DNA of 64,000 nucleotides from Senegalia massiliensis (GCF_009911265.1 NZ_QXXA01000006.1:124001-188000), one strand, 5' to 3'; counted from the first letter of the stretch, positions 25,705 through 34,941 are shown. Program-made: numbers and translations. The notes: generated by a model from the letters alone, not told the origin.

Positions 25705-27588
25705 TTAACTTTCTACTTCTCCTAAAGCAACTGGTTTCTTCAATACCTTTAAAAGTAATGCTGTAATTATACTTCCTACTAATATTGCTATTATATATAA
25801 GAGCCAATTTGTAACTACAGGGAATACAAATATTCCTCCATGTGGTGCAGGGGAAGATGCTCCAAATACTGCGGATAATCCTCCTGCTATAGCTGAACCT
25901 GCTATTATTGAAGGTATTACACCTTTTGGATCTGCTGCTGCAAAAGGTATTGCTCCTTCCGTTATAAATGAAAGTCCCATTACATAATTAGTTTTTCCTG
26001 CATCTATCTCTTTTTCTGTAAATTTATCTTTAAAGAATGTAGTCGCAAGCGCTATTCCAAGTGGTGGTACCATTCCTCCAGCCATTACTGCTGCCATTAT
26101 ATGTCCATTTCCTTCTGCAACTGATGCTACACCAAATACATATGCTGCTTTATTTACAGGGCCTCCCATATCTACTGCCATCATCCCACCAAGTATTAGT
26201 CCTAATAATAATTTATTTGCTCCACCAAGTCCACTAAGCCAGCTATTTAGTCCTGTATTTAGCCATTCTACTGGTGGAACTACTATAAAGTTCATAATAG
26301 CACCTACTATTAATATTCCAAATAGAGGAAATAACAGAACTGGTTTTATTCCTTCTAATGATTGTGGCAAATTACTAAATAGTTTTCTGAGCATTTTTAC
26401 TACATAACCTGCTAAAAATCCTGCTAAAAGTGCTCCTAAAAACCCTGCTTTTCCATTTGCAGCAAGAGCTCCTCCTACAAATCCTGGTGCTAGAGCTGGT
26501 CTATCGCCTATAGATGATGCAATGAATCCTGCAAGTATTGGTAGCATAAAGCTAAATGCTGTGCCTCCTAGTGTATTAAAAAATGCCGCAATTTCATTAC
26601 CTGAACCATAATTATCTGCTCCTGCATTATTAAAATCAAATAAAAATGCTAATGCTATTAATATTCCTCCACCTACTACAAATGGAAGCATATTTGATAC
26701 ACCATTCATTAAATTTCTATATATTCCCTTGCCTGTACTTTGAGATTTAGTAGATGTAGAAGTTTCTTTTGCTTCGTATACATCACCATTTTTTTCTAAT
26801 GCTCTTTCTATTAAAGCACCTGGCTGCTTTATAGCATCTGATACTGGAGTTTGTATTACAACTTTTCCATGAAATCTATTCATTTCTACTTTTGTATCTG
26901 CTGATACTATTATAGCCGTTGCTTCTCTTATTTCTTTATCTGTGAGTCTGTTTTCTACACCTGTTGAACCATTTGTTTCTACTTTTATATCTACATTCAT
27001 TTTTTCAGCTTTAGATTTTAAAGCGTCTGCTGCCATATAGGTATGAGCTATTCCAGTAGGGCATGCTGTAACTGCAAGTATTTTTTCTCTTTTTTGTTCT
27101 ACTTTAGGTTTTTCTTTTTCTAATCCTTCTTTTTCTATTTGTTTTTTATCTATTATATCTAATATTTCTTTTTTGGTATCTGCAATTAATAATTCTTTTC
27201 TAAAACTCTCATCCATCAAAAATGTAGATAGTTTCTGAAGGGTTTTTAAATGATCATTGTGTGCTCCTTCACTTGCTGCTATCATAAAAAATAAATGAGT
27301 AGGTTCTCCATCTAATGAATCAAAGTCTATACCATCTTTACTTCTCCCAAATGCTATTGATGGAGTTTTTACTGCATTAGTTTTAGCATGAGGTATTGCA
27401 ACTCCTTCTCCTATTCCTGTAGTCCCTTCTGATTCTCTTTTTAATATTTCTTTTTTATATTCCTGTTTATCATTAAGTCTATCTGCTTCATCTAATTTAT
27501 TTATAAGTTCATCTAATGCATCTTCTTTCTTTATACTTTCTAATTCTAATATAATAGTATCATTTTTTATTAATTCAGTAATTTTCAT
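25705..27588 (-). CDS. fruA: PTS fructose transporter, EIIABC
   Basis: The 627-residue single-chain enzyme II has three parts: a EIIA domain (residues 1-150, phospho-accepting His67 in GVAIPHAKT), a EIIB domain (about 165-270, phospho-Cys176 in TACPTGIAHTYMAADAL), and a EIIC membrane domain (about 290-620). It imports fructose as fructose-1-phosphate. The order A-B-C is the usual Firmicute FruA arrangement. It follows fruK by 13 bases. Confidence 0.94.
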   Translation of the reverse strand: MKITELIKNDTIILELESIKKEDALDELINKLDEADRLNDKQEYKKEILKRESEGTTGIGEGVAIPHAKTNAVKTPSIAFGRSKDGIDFDSLDGEPTHLFFMIAASEGAHNDHLKTLQKLSTFLMDESFRKELLIADTKKEILDIIDKKQIEKEGLEKEKPKVEQKREKILAVTACPTGIAHTYMAADALKSKAEKMNVDIKVETNGSTGVENRLTDKEIREATAIIVSADTKVEMNRFHGKVVIQTPVSDAIKQPGALIERALEKNGDVYEAKETSTSTKSQSTGKGIYRNLMNGVSNMLPFVVGGGILIALAFLFDFNNAGADNYGSGNEIAAFFNTLGGTAFSFMLPILAGFIASSIGDRPALAPGFVGGALAANGKAGFLGALLAGFLAGYVVKMLRKLFSNLPQSLEGIKPVLLFPLFGILIVGAIMNFIVVPPVEWLNTGLNSWLSGLGGANKLLLGLILGGMMAVDMGGPVNKAAYVFGVASVAEGNGHIMAAVMAGGMVPPLGIALATTFFKDKFTEKEIDAGKTNYVMGLSFITEGAIPFAAADPKGVIPSIIAGSAIAGGLSAVFGASSPAPHGGIFVFPVVTNWLLYIIAILVGSIITALLLKVLKKPVALGEVES

Positions 27589-27601
27589 TTTTTCACATCC
27601 T

Positions 27602-28516
27602 TTACTTTAATCTTTCAATAACTATATTATCTAGCAATTGTTCCACTTCTTCTTTTTTAGCTAAATCACTAGAAAAAGCTGTTGCAGAGCCTGCTGCTAC
27701 CGCCCATCTAAATGAATTTAGTACATCTTTTGTCTTTGTATAACTTGATAAAAATCCTGCTATCATTGAATCTCCTGAACCTACTGAATTTTTAAGTATT
27801 CCTTTTGGTGATTTTACAAAATGCACTTCATTTTCTGATAGTAATATTGCTCCATCACCTCCCATAGAAACTATTACGTTTTCCGCTCCTCTTCGTTGTA
27901 ACTTCTGTCCATACTTAATTATGTCTTCATTATCCTTTATTTCTATATTAAATATTTCTTCCAATTCTTTCTTATTTGGCTTTATCAAAAATGGATTATT
28001 CGAAAGAGTTTTTTCTAAAGATTCTCCTGTTGTATCTACTATTATATTAATATTTTTTTCACTACATCTTTCTTGTATTGTAAAATACATATCTCTTCTA
28101 AGTGATGATTGAATATTTCCTGCAAGTATTAAGAAATCACCATCTTTTAATTTATCTATTTTTTTATAAAATTCTTCTATTTTTTCATCAGGAATATCAG
28201 GACCTATTGCATTTATTTCTGTTTCAATTTCACTTTTCAATTTCACATTTATTCTTGTTGGTTCATCTAAATATATAAAGTCTGTATTAATATCGGATTT
28301 CTTTAAATACTCTTCTAAGTATTTTCCTGTAAAACCACCTATAAACCCTAAAGCTGTACTTTCTACTTCTAAATTATAGAGTACTCTTGAAATATTTATT
28401 CCCTTGCCCCCTGGATAAATATATGTGTCTTTTGCTCTATTTGTTTCTCCAAAATTTATTTTATCTATTTCTAGGTTATAATCTATTGCTGGATTAAAAG
28501 TTACTGTGTAAATCAT
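27602..28516 (-). CDS. fruK: 1-phosphofructokinase
   Basis: The 304-residue PfkB-family kinase starts MIYTVTFNPAIDYNLEIDK and has the PGGKGINISRVL glycine-rich block and the C-terminal NSVGSGDSMIAGFL signature with the catalytic aspartate. It converts fructose-1-phosphate to fructose-1,6-bisphosphate. It starts at the base where fruR ends and is followed by fruA. Confidence 0.93.
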   Translation of the reverse strand: MIYTVTFNPAIDYNLEIDKINFGETNRAKDTYIYPGGKGINISRVLYNLEVESTALGFIGGFTGKYLEEYLKKSDINTDFIYLDEPTRINVKLKSEIETEINAIGPDIPDEKIEEFYKKIDKLKDGDFLILAGNIQSSLRRDMYFTIQERCSEKNINIIVDTTGESLEKTLSNNPFLIKPNKKELEEIFNIEIKDNEDIIKYGQKLQRRGAENVIVSMGGDGAILLSENEVHFVKSPKGILKNSVGSGDSMIAGFLSSYTKTKDVLNSFRWAVAAGSATAFSSDLAKKEEVEQLLDNIVIERLK

Positions 28517-29253
28517 TACTCTGTCACCTCTATTTCTGTATGTTTAGTATAATTACTTTGTTCTTTATCTGTAATTATTATGACATCAGAAAAATCTGTT
28601 ACTTTCACAAAACTAATTTTGTCAAATTTACTATGATCAGCTAATACAAAACTTTCAGTAGAATTATCTATTGCCCTTTTTTTCATTATAGCTTCCTCTG
28701 TGTCTGGTGTTGTAAGTCCATACTCTAAATGAATACTATTAATCCCAATAAAAACTTTATCGAATCTAAATTTTTCTAAATTTTTAAGTGCGTCTGATCC
28801 TACTACTGCTTTTGTCTTTCGTTTAATTTTTCCACCTAATATATATACATCTATTCCTCGGTCAAGTAGTAAATCTACATTATCAACTCCATTAGTTACT
28901 ACAAGTATATTTTTTTTATCTATTAATTTAGCCATTTCATATGCAGTAGTTCCAGCATCTAAATATATACTATCTCCTTCTTCTATAAGTGATGCTGCAT
29001 ATTTTGCTATAGAAACCTTTTCCTTTTTATTATGAATAAGCTTATCTTTAAAACTTTCTTCATTAAATCTTCCTTCTAAAAGTGCAGCTCCTCCATGAAC
29101 TCTTTTTAATTTATTCTCCTGTTCTAAATATGATAAATCTCTTCTTATGGTTGATTCTGAAGAGTTTGTTATTTCTACAAGTTGATTTACTTTTACAATT
29201 CCTTTTTTATTTAATTCTTTTAATATAAGTTCTTGTCTTTGTTCTGTAAGCAT
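28516..29253 (-). CDS. fruR: DeoR-family transcriptional repressor of the fructose operon
   Basis: The 245-residue protein begins MLTEQRQELILKELNKKG and has a DeoR helix-turn-helix (NQLVEITNSSESTIRRDLSYL, then KRVHGGA) followed by a sugar-phosphate-sensing domain with DSIYLDAGTTAYEMA. It probably represses its own operon and responds to fructose-1-phosphate. The ATG at 29253 behind AAGGTGA is chosen; the frame is open 20 codons further but the extension is not conserved-looking. Confidence 0.88.
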   Translation of the reverse strand: MLTEQRQELILKELNKKGIVKVNQLVEITNSSESTIRRDLSYLEQENKLKRVHGGAALLEGRFNEESFKDKLIHNKKEKVSIAKYAASLIEEGDSIYLDAGTTAYEMAKLIDKKNILVVTNGVDNVDLLLDRGIDVYILGGKIKRKTKAVVGSDALKNLEKFRFDKVFIGINSIHLEYGLTTPDTEEAIMKKRAIDNSTESFVLADHSKFDKISFVKVTDFSDVIIITDKEQSNYTKHTEIEVTE

Positions 29254-29274
29254 ATTTTTCACCTTCTTAATTAC

Positions 29275-29346
29275 ATTATAAATTAAAAAAACTATAAAGT
29301 CAATCATATTCACTCAATTATATTCATTAACAATCACAAATATTCA
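29275..29346 (-). promoter_or_regulatory. fru promoter with repeated FruR-type operators
   Basis: Minus-strand TTGACT (29303-29298), 17-base spacer and TATAAT (29280-29275) form a near-consensus promoter. Direct repeats TGAATATGATTGA and TGAATATAATTGA (29312-29300 and 29326-29314) lie on and just upstream of the -35, with a third related TGAATATTTGTGATTG at 29346-29331. The 14-bp repeat period resembles operators of FruR-type DeoR regulators, so repression by blocking polymerase is likely. Confidence 0.72.
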
Positions 29347-29380
29347 TATATGCAGTCACTTTCAATCATATCATGTAATA

Positions 29381-29410
29381 AAGGTACTAGGATTTGTGCC
29401 CTAGTACCTT
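29381..29410. terminator. Terminator after the MYG1-family gene
   Basis: AAGGTACTAGG pairs with CCTAGTACCTT across an eight-base loop, with short T runs on both sides. It separates the MYG1-family gene from the fru promoter. Confidence 0.7.
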
Positions 29411-29426
29411 TATTATCTATATTTAA

Positions 29427-30368
29427 TTATTTTTTAAATATATCTCTTATAAAATCAAATATACTTTTACTTCTCTTTTCTTCAGGTGCATTTATAGCTA
29501 AATCAGCCATTTTTAGTATTCCTTCCTTAGATTTGGCAACTGCTATAAATCTTCCTGAATGACAAAATACAGCATCTTCTACTCCAGTTATTTCTGCTAA
29601 TTCATCATTTTCTTTTCCTGCCCAAGATTTAGGCAATTTCTTCTTATCAGTACCATCTTTACCTCTTACTGTCTGGATAGCATAATTATGATCTTTAGGA
29701 TATATTACAAATAATACTTCTCCTCTTTCATCTATTTTTTTTAATATTTCTCCCCAAGGAGAAAATTGTTGTAAAATTAATATCTTTGGATTTGTTCTAT
29801 TTTCAAAAGCAGTTATAATATTTTCTGTAGATTTTATTACTGAAATCCTACTATTAAAAGTATTTTCAAATACTACTTTTGCTAATTTCACAGCTTCCAT
29901 AAAAGCATTGTCTATAGAATCATCTAAATACCAAGGAGGATTAAACCCTGATATTATTTTGGAAATATGCATAAGTGGTATATCTTGTTGAATTCTAATA
30001 CCATTATCTAAAGCATCTATTCCTTCTATTACTACTCTATCTATATAGTGAAATATATCATTGACTTCTTCTTCACTTAATGAATCTTCTTTAAACTTTA
30101 TAATCTCTTTACCAAATTGTCTCCATATTAAGCCACAAGCTGCATATGGTATTCCATTTTCTCTATATTTTTTCTCTATACCATGATGGTCAAATTCTCC
30201 TCTACCTACATCATAAACAATATCTAGATCTTTTAATATATCATTATCTCTAGTTCTTATTAATTCTATATCAAATATTTGTTTAAGTATTGCTGTAGCC
30301 ATGACATCATCTGCATGAAATCTACCATTATGAGTACCTACTTTTTTAAATTCTTTTTGATTAGCCAT
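29427..30368 (-). CDS. MYG1/UPF0160-family protein
   Basis: The 313-residue protein starts with VGTHNGRFHADDVMATAILK and has DVGRGEFDHHG, the metal-binding His/Asp pattern related to DHH phosphoesterases. PKILILQQFSPWGEIL and IYPKDHNYAIQTV are other blocks of the family. The eukaryotic homologue MYG1 is reported as a 3'-5' RNA exonuclease; the bacterial role is not well defined. It has its own AAGAAGGTGAT ribosome binding site after the terminator that follows xth. Confidence 0.85.
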   Translation of the reverse strand: MANQKEFKKVGTHNGRFHADDVMATAILKQIFDIELIRTRDNDILKDLDIVYDVGRGEFDHHGIEKKYRENGIPYAACGLIWRQFGKEIIKFKEDSLSEEEVNDIFHYIDRVVIEGIDALDNGIRIQQDIPLMHISKIISGFNPPWYLDDSIDNAFMEAVKLAKVVFENTFNSRISVIKSTENIITAFENRTNPKILILQQFSPWGEILKKIDERGEVLFVIYPKDHNYAIQTVRGKDGTDKKKLPKSWAGKENDELAEITGVEDAVFCHSGRFIAVAKSKEGILKMADLAINAPEEKRSKSIFDFIRDIFKK

Positions 30369-30387
30369 CTTATCACCTTCTTAAAAT

Positions 30388-30418
30388 AAAATCTCTATCA
30401 TGTCATGATAGAGATTTT
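30388..30418. terminator. Terminator between xth and the MYG1-family gene
   Basis: AAAATCTCTATCATG and its complement stand almost back to back, with flanking A/T runs. On the minus strand it ends the xth transcript 20 bases before the MYG1-family start. Confidence 0.75.
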
Positions 30419-30469
30419 ATAATTATATATTTCTATTTTTTACGAATTCCTTTTTATTATCCTTATTTT

Positions 30470-31225
30470 TTATAATTCAATTTCAAGTTCTACTGGACAA
30501 TGGTCACTTCCCATTATATGCGAATGAATTTTTGCATCTATTAAATCATTCTTTAATCTTTCAGAAACTACAAAGTAATCGATTCTCCATCCAGAGTTTC
30601 TCTCTCTTGCTTTTCTCATATAACTCCACCAACTATATACTTCTTCTTTATCAGGATAAAAGTGTCTAAATGTATCTATAAAGTTAGCATTTAAGAGTTC
30701 TGTCATCTTTCCTCTTTCTGTATCTGTAAATCCAGCATTTTTCCTATTGCTTGATGGATTTTTAAGATCTATTTCATTATGTGCTACGTTTAAATCACCA
30801 CATAATATTACAGGCTTATTTTTGTCTAATTCAATTAGATAATTTGTAAAATCATCTTGCCATCTAGCTCTATAATCTAATCTTTCAAGACCTCTTTTTG
30901 AATTAGGTGTATAAACATTTACAAAATAAAATTTATCAAATTCAAGAGTTATTACTCGTCCTTCTTTATCATGTTCTTCTATCCCAAGTCCTTTAGTAAA
31001 AGATATAGGTTTTTTCTTTGTAAATACTGCCGTTCCAGAATAACCTTTCTTTTCTGCATAGTTCCAATACTGATTATAACCTTCTAAATCCAAATCAATT
31101 TGTCCCTCTTGTAATTTTATCTCTTGAAGTGCAAATATATCTGCATCTACTTCATCAAAATATTCTAAAAATCCTTTTTTTACACAGGCCCTAAGACCAT
31201 TTACATTCCAAGATATCATTTTCAT
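30470..31225 (-). CDS. xth: Exodeoxyribonuclease III
   Basis: At 251 residues the protein begins MKMISWNVNGLRACVKKGF and has ADIFALQEIKLQ, CGDLNVAHNEIDL and a C-terminal GSDHCPVELEIEL, the catalytic Asn, Glu, Asp and His motifs of the exonuclease III/AP endonuclease family. It repairs abasic sites in DNA. The ATG at 31225 has GGAGTGA upstream; the frame's earlier GTG lies inside that ribosome binding site. Confidence 0.94.
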   Translation of the reverse strand: MKMISWNVNGLRACVKKGFLEYFDEVDADIFALQEIKLQEGQIDLDLEGYNQYWNYAEKKGYSGTAVFTKKKPISFTKGLGIEEHDKEGRVITLEFDKFYFVNVYTPNSKRGLERLDYRARWQDDFTNYLIELDKNKPVILCGDLNVAHNEIDLKNPSSNRKNAGFTDTERGKMTELLNANFIDTFRHFYPDKEEVYSWWSYMRKARERNSGWRIDYFVVSERLKNDLIDAKIHSHIMGSDHCPVELEIEL

Positions 31226-31330
31226 ATATATCACTCCAATTAAATATTAATGTCCATATAAATGATACCACTATTTAGAGTAAAAAAACAATTATATTAA
31301 ATATTCCATTTTGTGATATATTGGTTTTGT

Positions 31331-31380
31331 TTGTGGTATAAATATATTAAATATTTCATTTTAATATATTTATACCACAA
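31331..31380. repeat. Perfect 21-bp inverted repeat with direct-repeat copy nearby
   Basis: Arms 31331-31351 (TTGTGGTATAAATATATTAAA) and 31360-31380 are exact complements around an eight-base loop. In addition a 20-bp stretch at 31293-31312 (TATATTAAATATTCCATTTT) is repeated at 31343-31362 with one change. The repeat lies in the gap between xth and the ABC transporter. It could be a terminator, an operator or a mini transposon end. Confidence 0.65.
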
Positions 31381-31383
31381 TAC

Positions 31384-31620
31384 GTGATAGGAATTATTGT
31401 AAAAAATAATAAATATAAATTACATGATAATAAAAGAATTGCAATAGTATGTCATAGAGATGAACAACATGAATTAGGAGCAGGTATGATAACATATTTT
31501 TTTATTTTAGTAGGTTATAATAATGATATAAAAATAAGAAAAAGTCATATAAAGATATAGATCCAGATATATACTTAGACAGTTTTAATGATATCTTAAA
31601 CTTAAGAAAGGAAGATTCAA
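31384..31620 (+). pseudogene. Frameshifted gene fragment upstream of the ABC transporter
   Basis: From a GTG at 31384 the frame reads VIGIIVKNNKYKLHD, RIAIVCHRDEQHELGAGMI, TYFFILVGYNNDI, then stops at 31560. In another frame the reading continues as KKSYKDIDPDIYLDSFNDILNLRKED into the start of the permease gene. A single small deletion or insertion near 31540 would restore one frame. I do not recognise the family. Confidence 0.4.
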
Positions 31621-32778
31621 ATGAAATTAGCTTTTAAAATTGCAGTAAGATTTTTAAAATCCAATAAAGGTCAAACTATTCTTATTGCACTTGGTATTGC
31701 AGTTGGAGTATCAGTTCAAATATTTATAGGTTCACTTATACAAGGTCTTCAAAAGGATTTAGTGGATAGTACAATTGGTAATTCATCACAAATAACAATA
31801 ACTTCTGATTCAAATGACAATATAATAAGTAATTATGATGAAAAAGTGAAAACAATAAACAATACAGATGATAGAATAAAAAATATATCTGTAGCTGCAG
31901 ATGGTCCAGCACTTACTCGTGGTGATAAAAAAGATTATTCTTTACTTATAAGAGGATTAAATATTGATAATGCAAATAATATATATGATATAAATAAAAG
32001 AATCTATAAAGGTAAAAAACCAAAAGGCAATGGTGAAGTCTTAATAGGTAAAGTTTTAAAAGAAGAATTGGATGTAAATTTAAATGAAAATATTGATGTT
32101 GTAACCAATTCAGGTAAAACAAAAGAAATGAAAATAGTAGGTTTTTTTGATTTAGGCGTAGCAACAATTAATGAATCTTGGATGATCACAACCCTTGAAA
32201 CAGCTCAAAATTTATTTGAATTCAATGATAATATTACAAGTATAGAAATGCAAGTAGAAGAAGTATTTGAGGCAGATGTTATTGCTAATAAAATTAAAAG
32301 TAATCTAGATGAAAATATAAAAATTACAAACTGGAAAGCTCAAAATGAGGAATTATTAAGTGGTTTAAATGGTCAAAGTATATCTAGCATAATGATTCAA
32401 GTTTTTGTTATTATATCAGTAGTTTTAGGTATAGCATCAGTCCTCGCTATTACTGTTATACAAAAGTCTAAGCAACTTGGAATTCTTAAAGCAATGGGTA
32501 TACAAGATAAAACTGCTAGCTTGATATTCTTGTTTGAAGGATTACTTCTTGGAATAATTGGTGCAATACTTGGAGTAGCACTTGGACTTTTTATAAGCTA
32601 TATGTTTACTCAATTTGCAGTAAATCCAGATGGATCACCTGTAGTAGCATTATATATTGATCCTATATTTATTGTCATATCAACATTTATAGCAATAGCT
32701 GCATCTGTTATTGCAGCACTTATACCAGCAAGACGTTCTTCAAAATTAAGTCCAATAGAGGTGATTAGAAATGGGTGA
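31621..32778 (+). CDS. ABC transporter permease, MacB/LolC type
   Basis: The 385-residue protein has one N-terminal membrane helix (about 18-38), a large extracytoplasmic domain (about 45-255) and three C-terminal helices with QKSKQLGILKAMGIQDKTA and ARRSSKLSPIEVIR, the FtsX/MacB permease pattern. Together with the ATPase it overlaps by eight bases it would form a mechanotransmission-type ABC system for peptides, lipids or antibiotics. The ribosome binding site is GGAAGA eight bases before the ATG. No substrate can be read from sequence. Confidence 0.88.
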   Translation: MKLAFKIAVRFLKSNKGQTILIALGIAVGVSVQIFIGSLIQGLQKDLVDSTIGNSSQITITSDSNDNIISNYDEKVKTINNTDDRIKNISVAADGPALTRGDKKDYSLLIRGLNIDNANNIYDINKRIYKGKKPKGNGEVLIGKVLKEELDVNLNENIDVVTNSGKTKEMKIVGFFDLGVATINESWMITTLETAQNLFEFNDNITSIEMQVEEVFEADVIANKIKSNLDENIKITNWKAQNEELLSGLNGQSISSIMIQVFVIISVVLGIASVLAITVIQKSKQLGILKAMGIQDKTASLIFLFEGLLLGIIGAILGVALGLFISYMFTQFAVNPDGSPVVALYIDPIFIVISTFIAIAASVIAALIPARRSSKLSPIEVIRNG

Positions 32779-33460
32779 TAGTATTTTAAAATTAGAGAAT
32801 ATCGATAAAGTATATGGTGAAAAAATAAAAACAAAAGTACTACACGATATAAACTTAAAATTCCAACAAGGAACATTTAACTCAATAATAGGCACTTCAG
32901 GTAGTGGTAAAAGTACACTTCTAAATATAATAGGTACATTAGATAAGCCTACTAAAGGAAAGGTTATTATTGACGGTAAAAGAACTGATACCATGAAAAA
33001 AAATGAAATAGCTACTTTACGAAATAAAACTATGGGGTTTATTTTTCAATTCCATTATTTATTGCCTGAATTTACAGCTTTAGAAAATGTCCTCATGCCA
33101 TATAGAATAGGAAATAACAAGGTAACAAAAGAAGTAAAAAGAAGAGCTGAAGAACTTATAGAATTTGTAGGATTAAGCCATGTAAAGAATAATTTAGCTA
33201 CAGATATGTCTGGAGGTCAACAACAAAGAACTGCTGTTGCAAGAGCTCTTATCAATAAACCTAAGTTACTTTTAGCAGATGAACCAACTGGAAATCTTGA
33301 TTCTGAATCAACTGAAAAAGTATATTCTTTACTAAGGAATATAAGTAAAGAAATGAATACTACATTTATAGTTATAACCCATGATAAAAAAATAGCTGAA
33401 AGAACAGATAGAATAATAGAATTAAAAGATGGAAAGATAAATATGGATGTAGACAAATAA
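32771..33460 (+). CDS. ABC transporter ATPase, MacB/LolD type
   Basis: The 229-residue ATPase has Walker A GTSGSGKSTLLN, GFIFQFHYLLPEFTALENVLMP, signature MSGGQQQRTAVARAL and Walker B LLLADEPTGNLD, typical of LolD/MacB/SalX ATPases. It pairs with the permease just upstream. Its last four codons and stop lie inside the left 23-bp inverted repeat of the neighbouring degenerate element, so the natural C-terminus may have been changed by that insertion. Confidence 0.93.
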   Translation: MGDSILKLENIDKVYGEKIKTKVLHDINLKFQQGTFNSIIGTSGSGKSTLLNIIGTLDKPTKGKVIIDGKRTDTMKKNEIATLRNKTMGFIFQFHYLLPEFTALENVLMPYRIGNNKVTKEVKRRAEELIEFVGLSHVKNNLATDMSGGQQQRTAVARALINKPKLLLADEPTGNLDSESTEKVYSLLRNISKEMNTTFIVITHDKKIAERTDRIIELKDGKINMDVDK

Positions 33461-33544
33461 AAGTTTGGCATTAATGATATGATACTTCCAAAGTAGACAA
33501 TCTAATTAATTAAAATTTAGATTATCTACTGGGAGGTATTTTTT

Positions 33545-33790
33545 ATGGCAAAAAAATCAAAGCATAATATTTATCCCTTGGTTCTTAGAAACTAGATTAA
33601 TAAATCGTATAATGATATAGAAACAGTAAAGTGGGTTATCCAAAATGATATGAGTTATAAGGATACTGTTAGTAAATATTCACTTATAATTATGAAAAAC
33701 TATTAAGAATTACTTAATAAAAATACAAAATTAAATACAAATCCTTTCATAAAAGATTATAATATATATAAGAACTTAATGACAAAGTAA
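33545..33790 (+). pseudogene. Decayed IS3-family orfA (HTH) gene
   Basis: From ATG 33545 the frame reads MAKKSKHNIYPLVLRN, stop, then SYNDIETVKWVIQNDMSYKD and TVSKYSLII, another stop, and ends NLMTK. VKWVIQNDMSYKDTVSKYSL resembles the helix-turn-helix of IS150-type OrfA proteins. A GGGAGG ribosome binding site precedes it. Two in-frame stops make it non-functional. Confidence 0.55.
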
Positions 33791-33808
33791 AAGGGAGGAG
33801 GTTGTTTT

Positions 33809-34048
33809 TTGAAAATTATTCAAATTATACTTTCTATTATTGTAGTTATTTTAGGAGTAATCTCTATTGTTAACGGAAGTTCTATTAAAACTATCACAAT
33901 GTCATTTATGCTTATAGTTTTAGGGATTCTTCAGGGCGTTGATGCAATATATTTTTACAAACAAGATAAGAAGATTATTGCTGGAATTATGTTATTAATA
34001 AGTTTATTTATTGTTATAATCACAATTGTCAATTTTTTTACAATGTAA
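33809..34048 (+). CDS. Small membrane protein, DUF3953 (YczI)-like
   Basis: The 79-residue protein has three hydrophobic segments (about 4-22, 28-48, 57-77) separated by short charged turns such as FYKQDKK. The layout resembles Bacillus YczI/DUF3953 proteins of unknown function. The start is TTG at 33809 with a strong GGGAGGAGG seven to eight bases upstream. It lies within the IS-like island and looks intact. Confidence 0.6.
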   Translation: MKIIQIILSIIVVILGVISIVNGSSIKTITMSFMLIVLGILQGVDAIYFYKQDKKIIAGIMLLISLFIVIITIVNFFTM

Positions 34049-34344
34049 AAATTTATATTATAAAAAAATATTAATAAAATAATAAACTTATTTGTCATTG
34101 GATCTTGTTTTAAGTTAATAGTTAATGTTTTGAAAAATAAGTAGCCATAAACTACTTACTTTTCCGCATTTATATATTCAAATCCCTATAAAAATTGTTA
34201 ATTTAATCTTACCTAGTTTCTAAATACCTTTCTGTTGCCAAATTAGGTTGCGACAACATCAATATTAAAAGCTTGCATTATATTTCACAATATTCTATAA
34301 TTTAACTATGAAATCTCTATTATAAATGAAATGAGGTGAAAATC

Positions 34345-34441
34345 ATGAAAAAATTATTTGTTTAATTATGGTTAGTACATTTTTTTAAGTTCTTCTAGTT
34401 TAGTATTTCCTGAAACTAATTTAACATCTTTCCAAAATTAA
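34345..34441 (+). pseudogene. Frameshifted small exported protein gene
   Basis: GAGGTGA precedes ATG 34345, which reads MKKLFV and stops. In the next frames LIMVSTFF and SSSSLVFPETNLTSFQN follow, so a signal peptide of about 25 residues has been broken by two frameshifts. Confidence 0.45.
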
Positions 34442-34462
34442 ATCTTATTAAAGGAGAATATT

Positions 34463-34639
34463 ATGGACATTATAAAGAAATTTGTTGTTACATATGTAGA
34501 ATTTTTTATTATAATTTTTCTTGCTGATTTATTAATTGATAAAACATTTAATATTGTAGGAAATTTAAAAGGTTCATTTATTATAACAGCCATATTTATG
34601 TTATTTGGATATGTCTTTAAAAAATTATCATATAAATAA
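34463..34639 (+). CDS. Small membrane protein, 58 residues
   Basis: ATG 34463 follows AAAGGAGAATATT, a good ribosome binding site. The product begins MDIIKKFVVTYVEFFIIIFL and has two hydrophobic segments (about 9-24 and 38-51) with FKKLSYK at the end. It lies within the IS-like island. No family is recognised; the clean ribosome binding site and intact frame argue for a real gene. Confidence 0.5.
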   Translation: MDIIKKFVVTYVEFFIIIFLADLLIDKTFNIVGNLKGSFIITAIFMLFGYVFKKLSYK

Positions 34640-34754
34640 AAATCCATGTGAAAGACTTTTATAATATTTACTCCAATGTCTAAATATATTTAATTATAAA
34701 ATGTTTTTAATTTTAAACAATTAACTTCTAAGAAAAGCAGAACATTAACAATAA

Positions 34755-34876
34755 TTTGAAGAGTTAACAGAAAAAATAAAAGAATATATTAGATTTTATA
34801 ATGAAAGAAGGTTACAAAAAAACTAGGATGTATGGCTGCTTTAGAATATCGAAACCACACATCCCTTTGTGCATAA
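34755..34876 (+). pseudogene. Tail of IS3-family orfB transposase
   Basis: FEELTEKIKEYIRFYNERR, then after a frameshift in a poly-A run, LGCMAALEYRNHTSLCA and stop. This is the typical C-terminus of IS3/IS150 integrases (IKEYIxYYNxERxQ...LSPxEYR). Only about 40 codons remain. Confidence 0.7.
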
Positions 34877-34941
34877 AATTTTAATTAAATTATCTGTCTA
34901 CTTAACATAGGTCAGTTCATAATGCCAAACTTTTATTTGTC

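Noticed and set aside
31331-31380. CRISPR-like repeat
   Set aside because: There is only one inverted repeat and one partial direct repeat, with no regular spacers or cas genes.
34438-34647. 69-codon minus-strand frame in the IS-like island
   Set aside because: The plus-strand 58-residue frame at 34463-34639 has a proper ribosome binding site and membrane-protein composition, so the minus-strand frame is its shadow.
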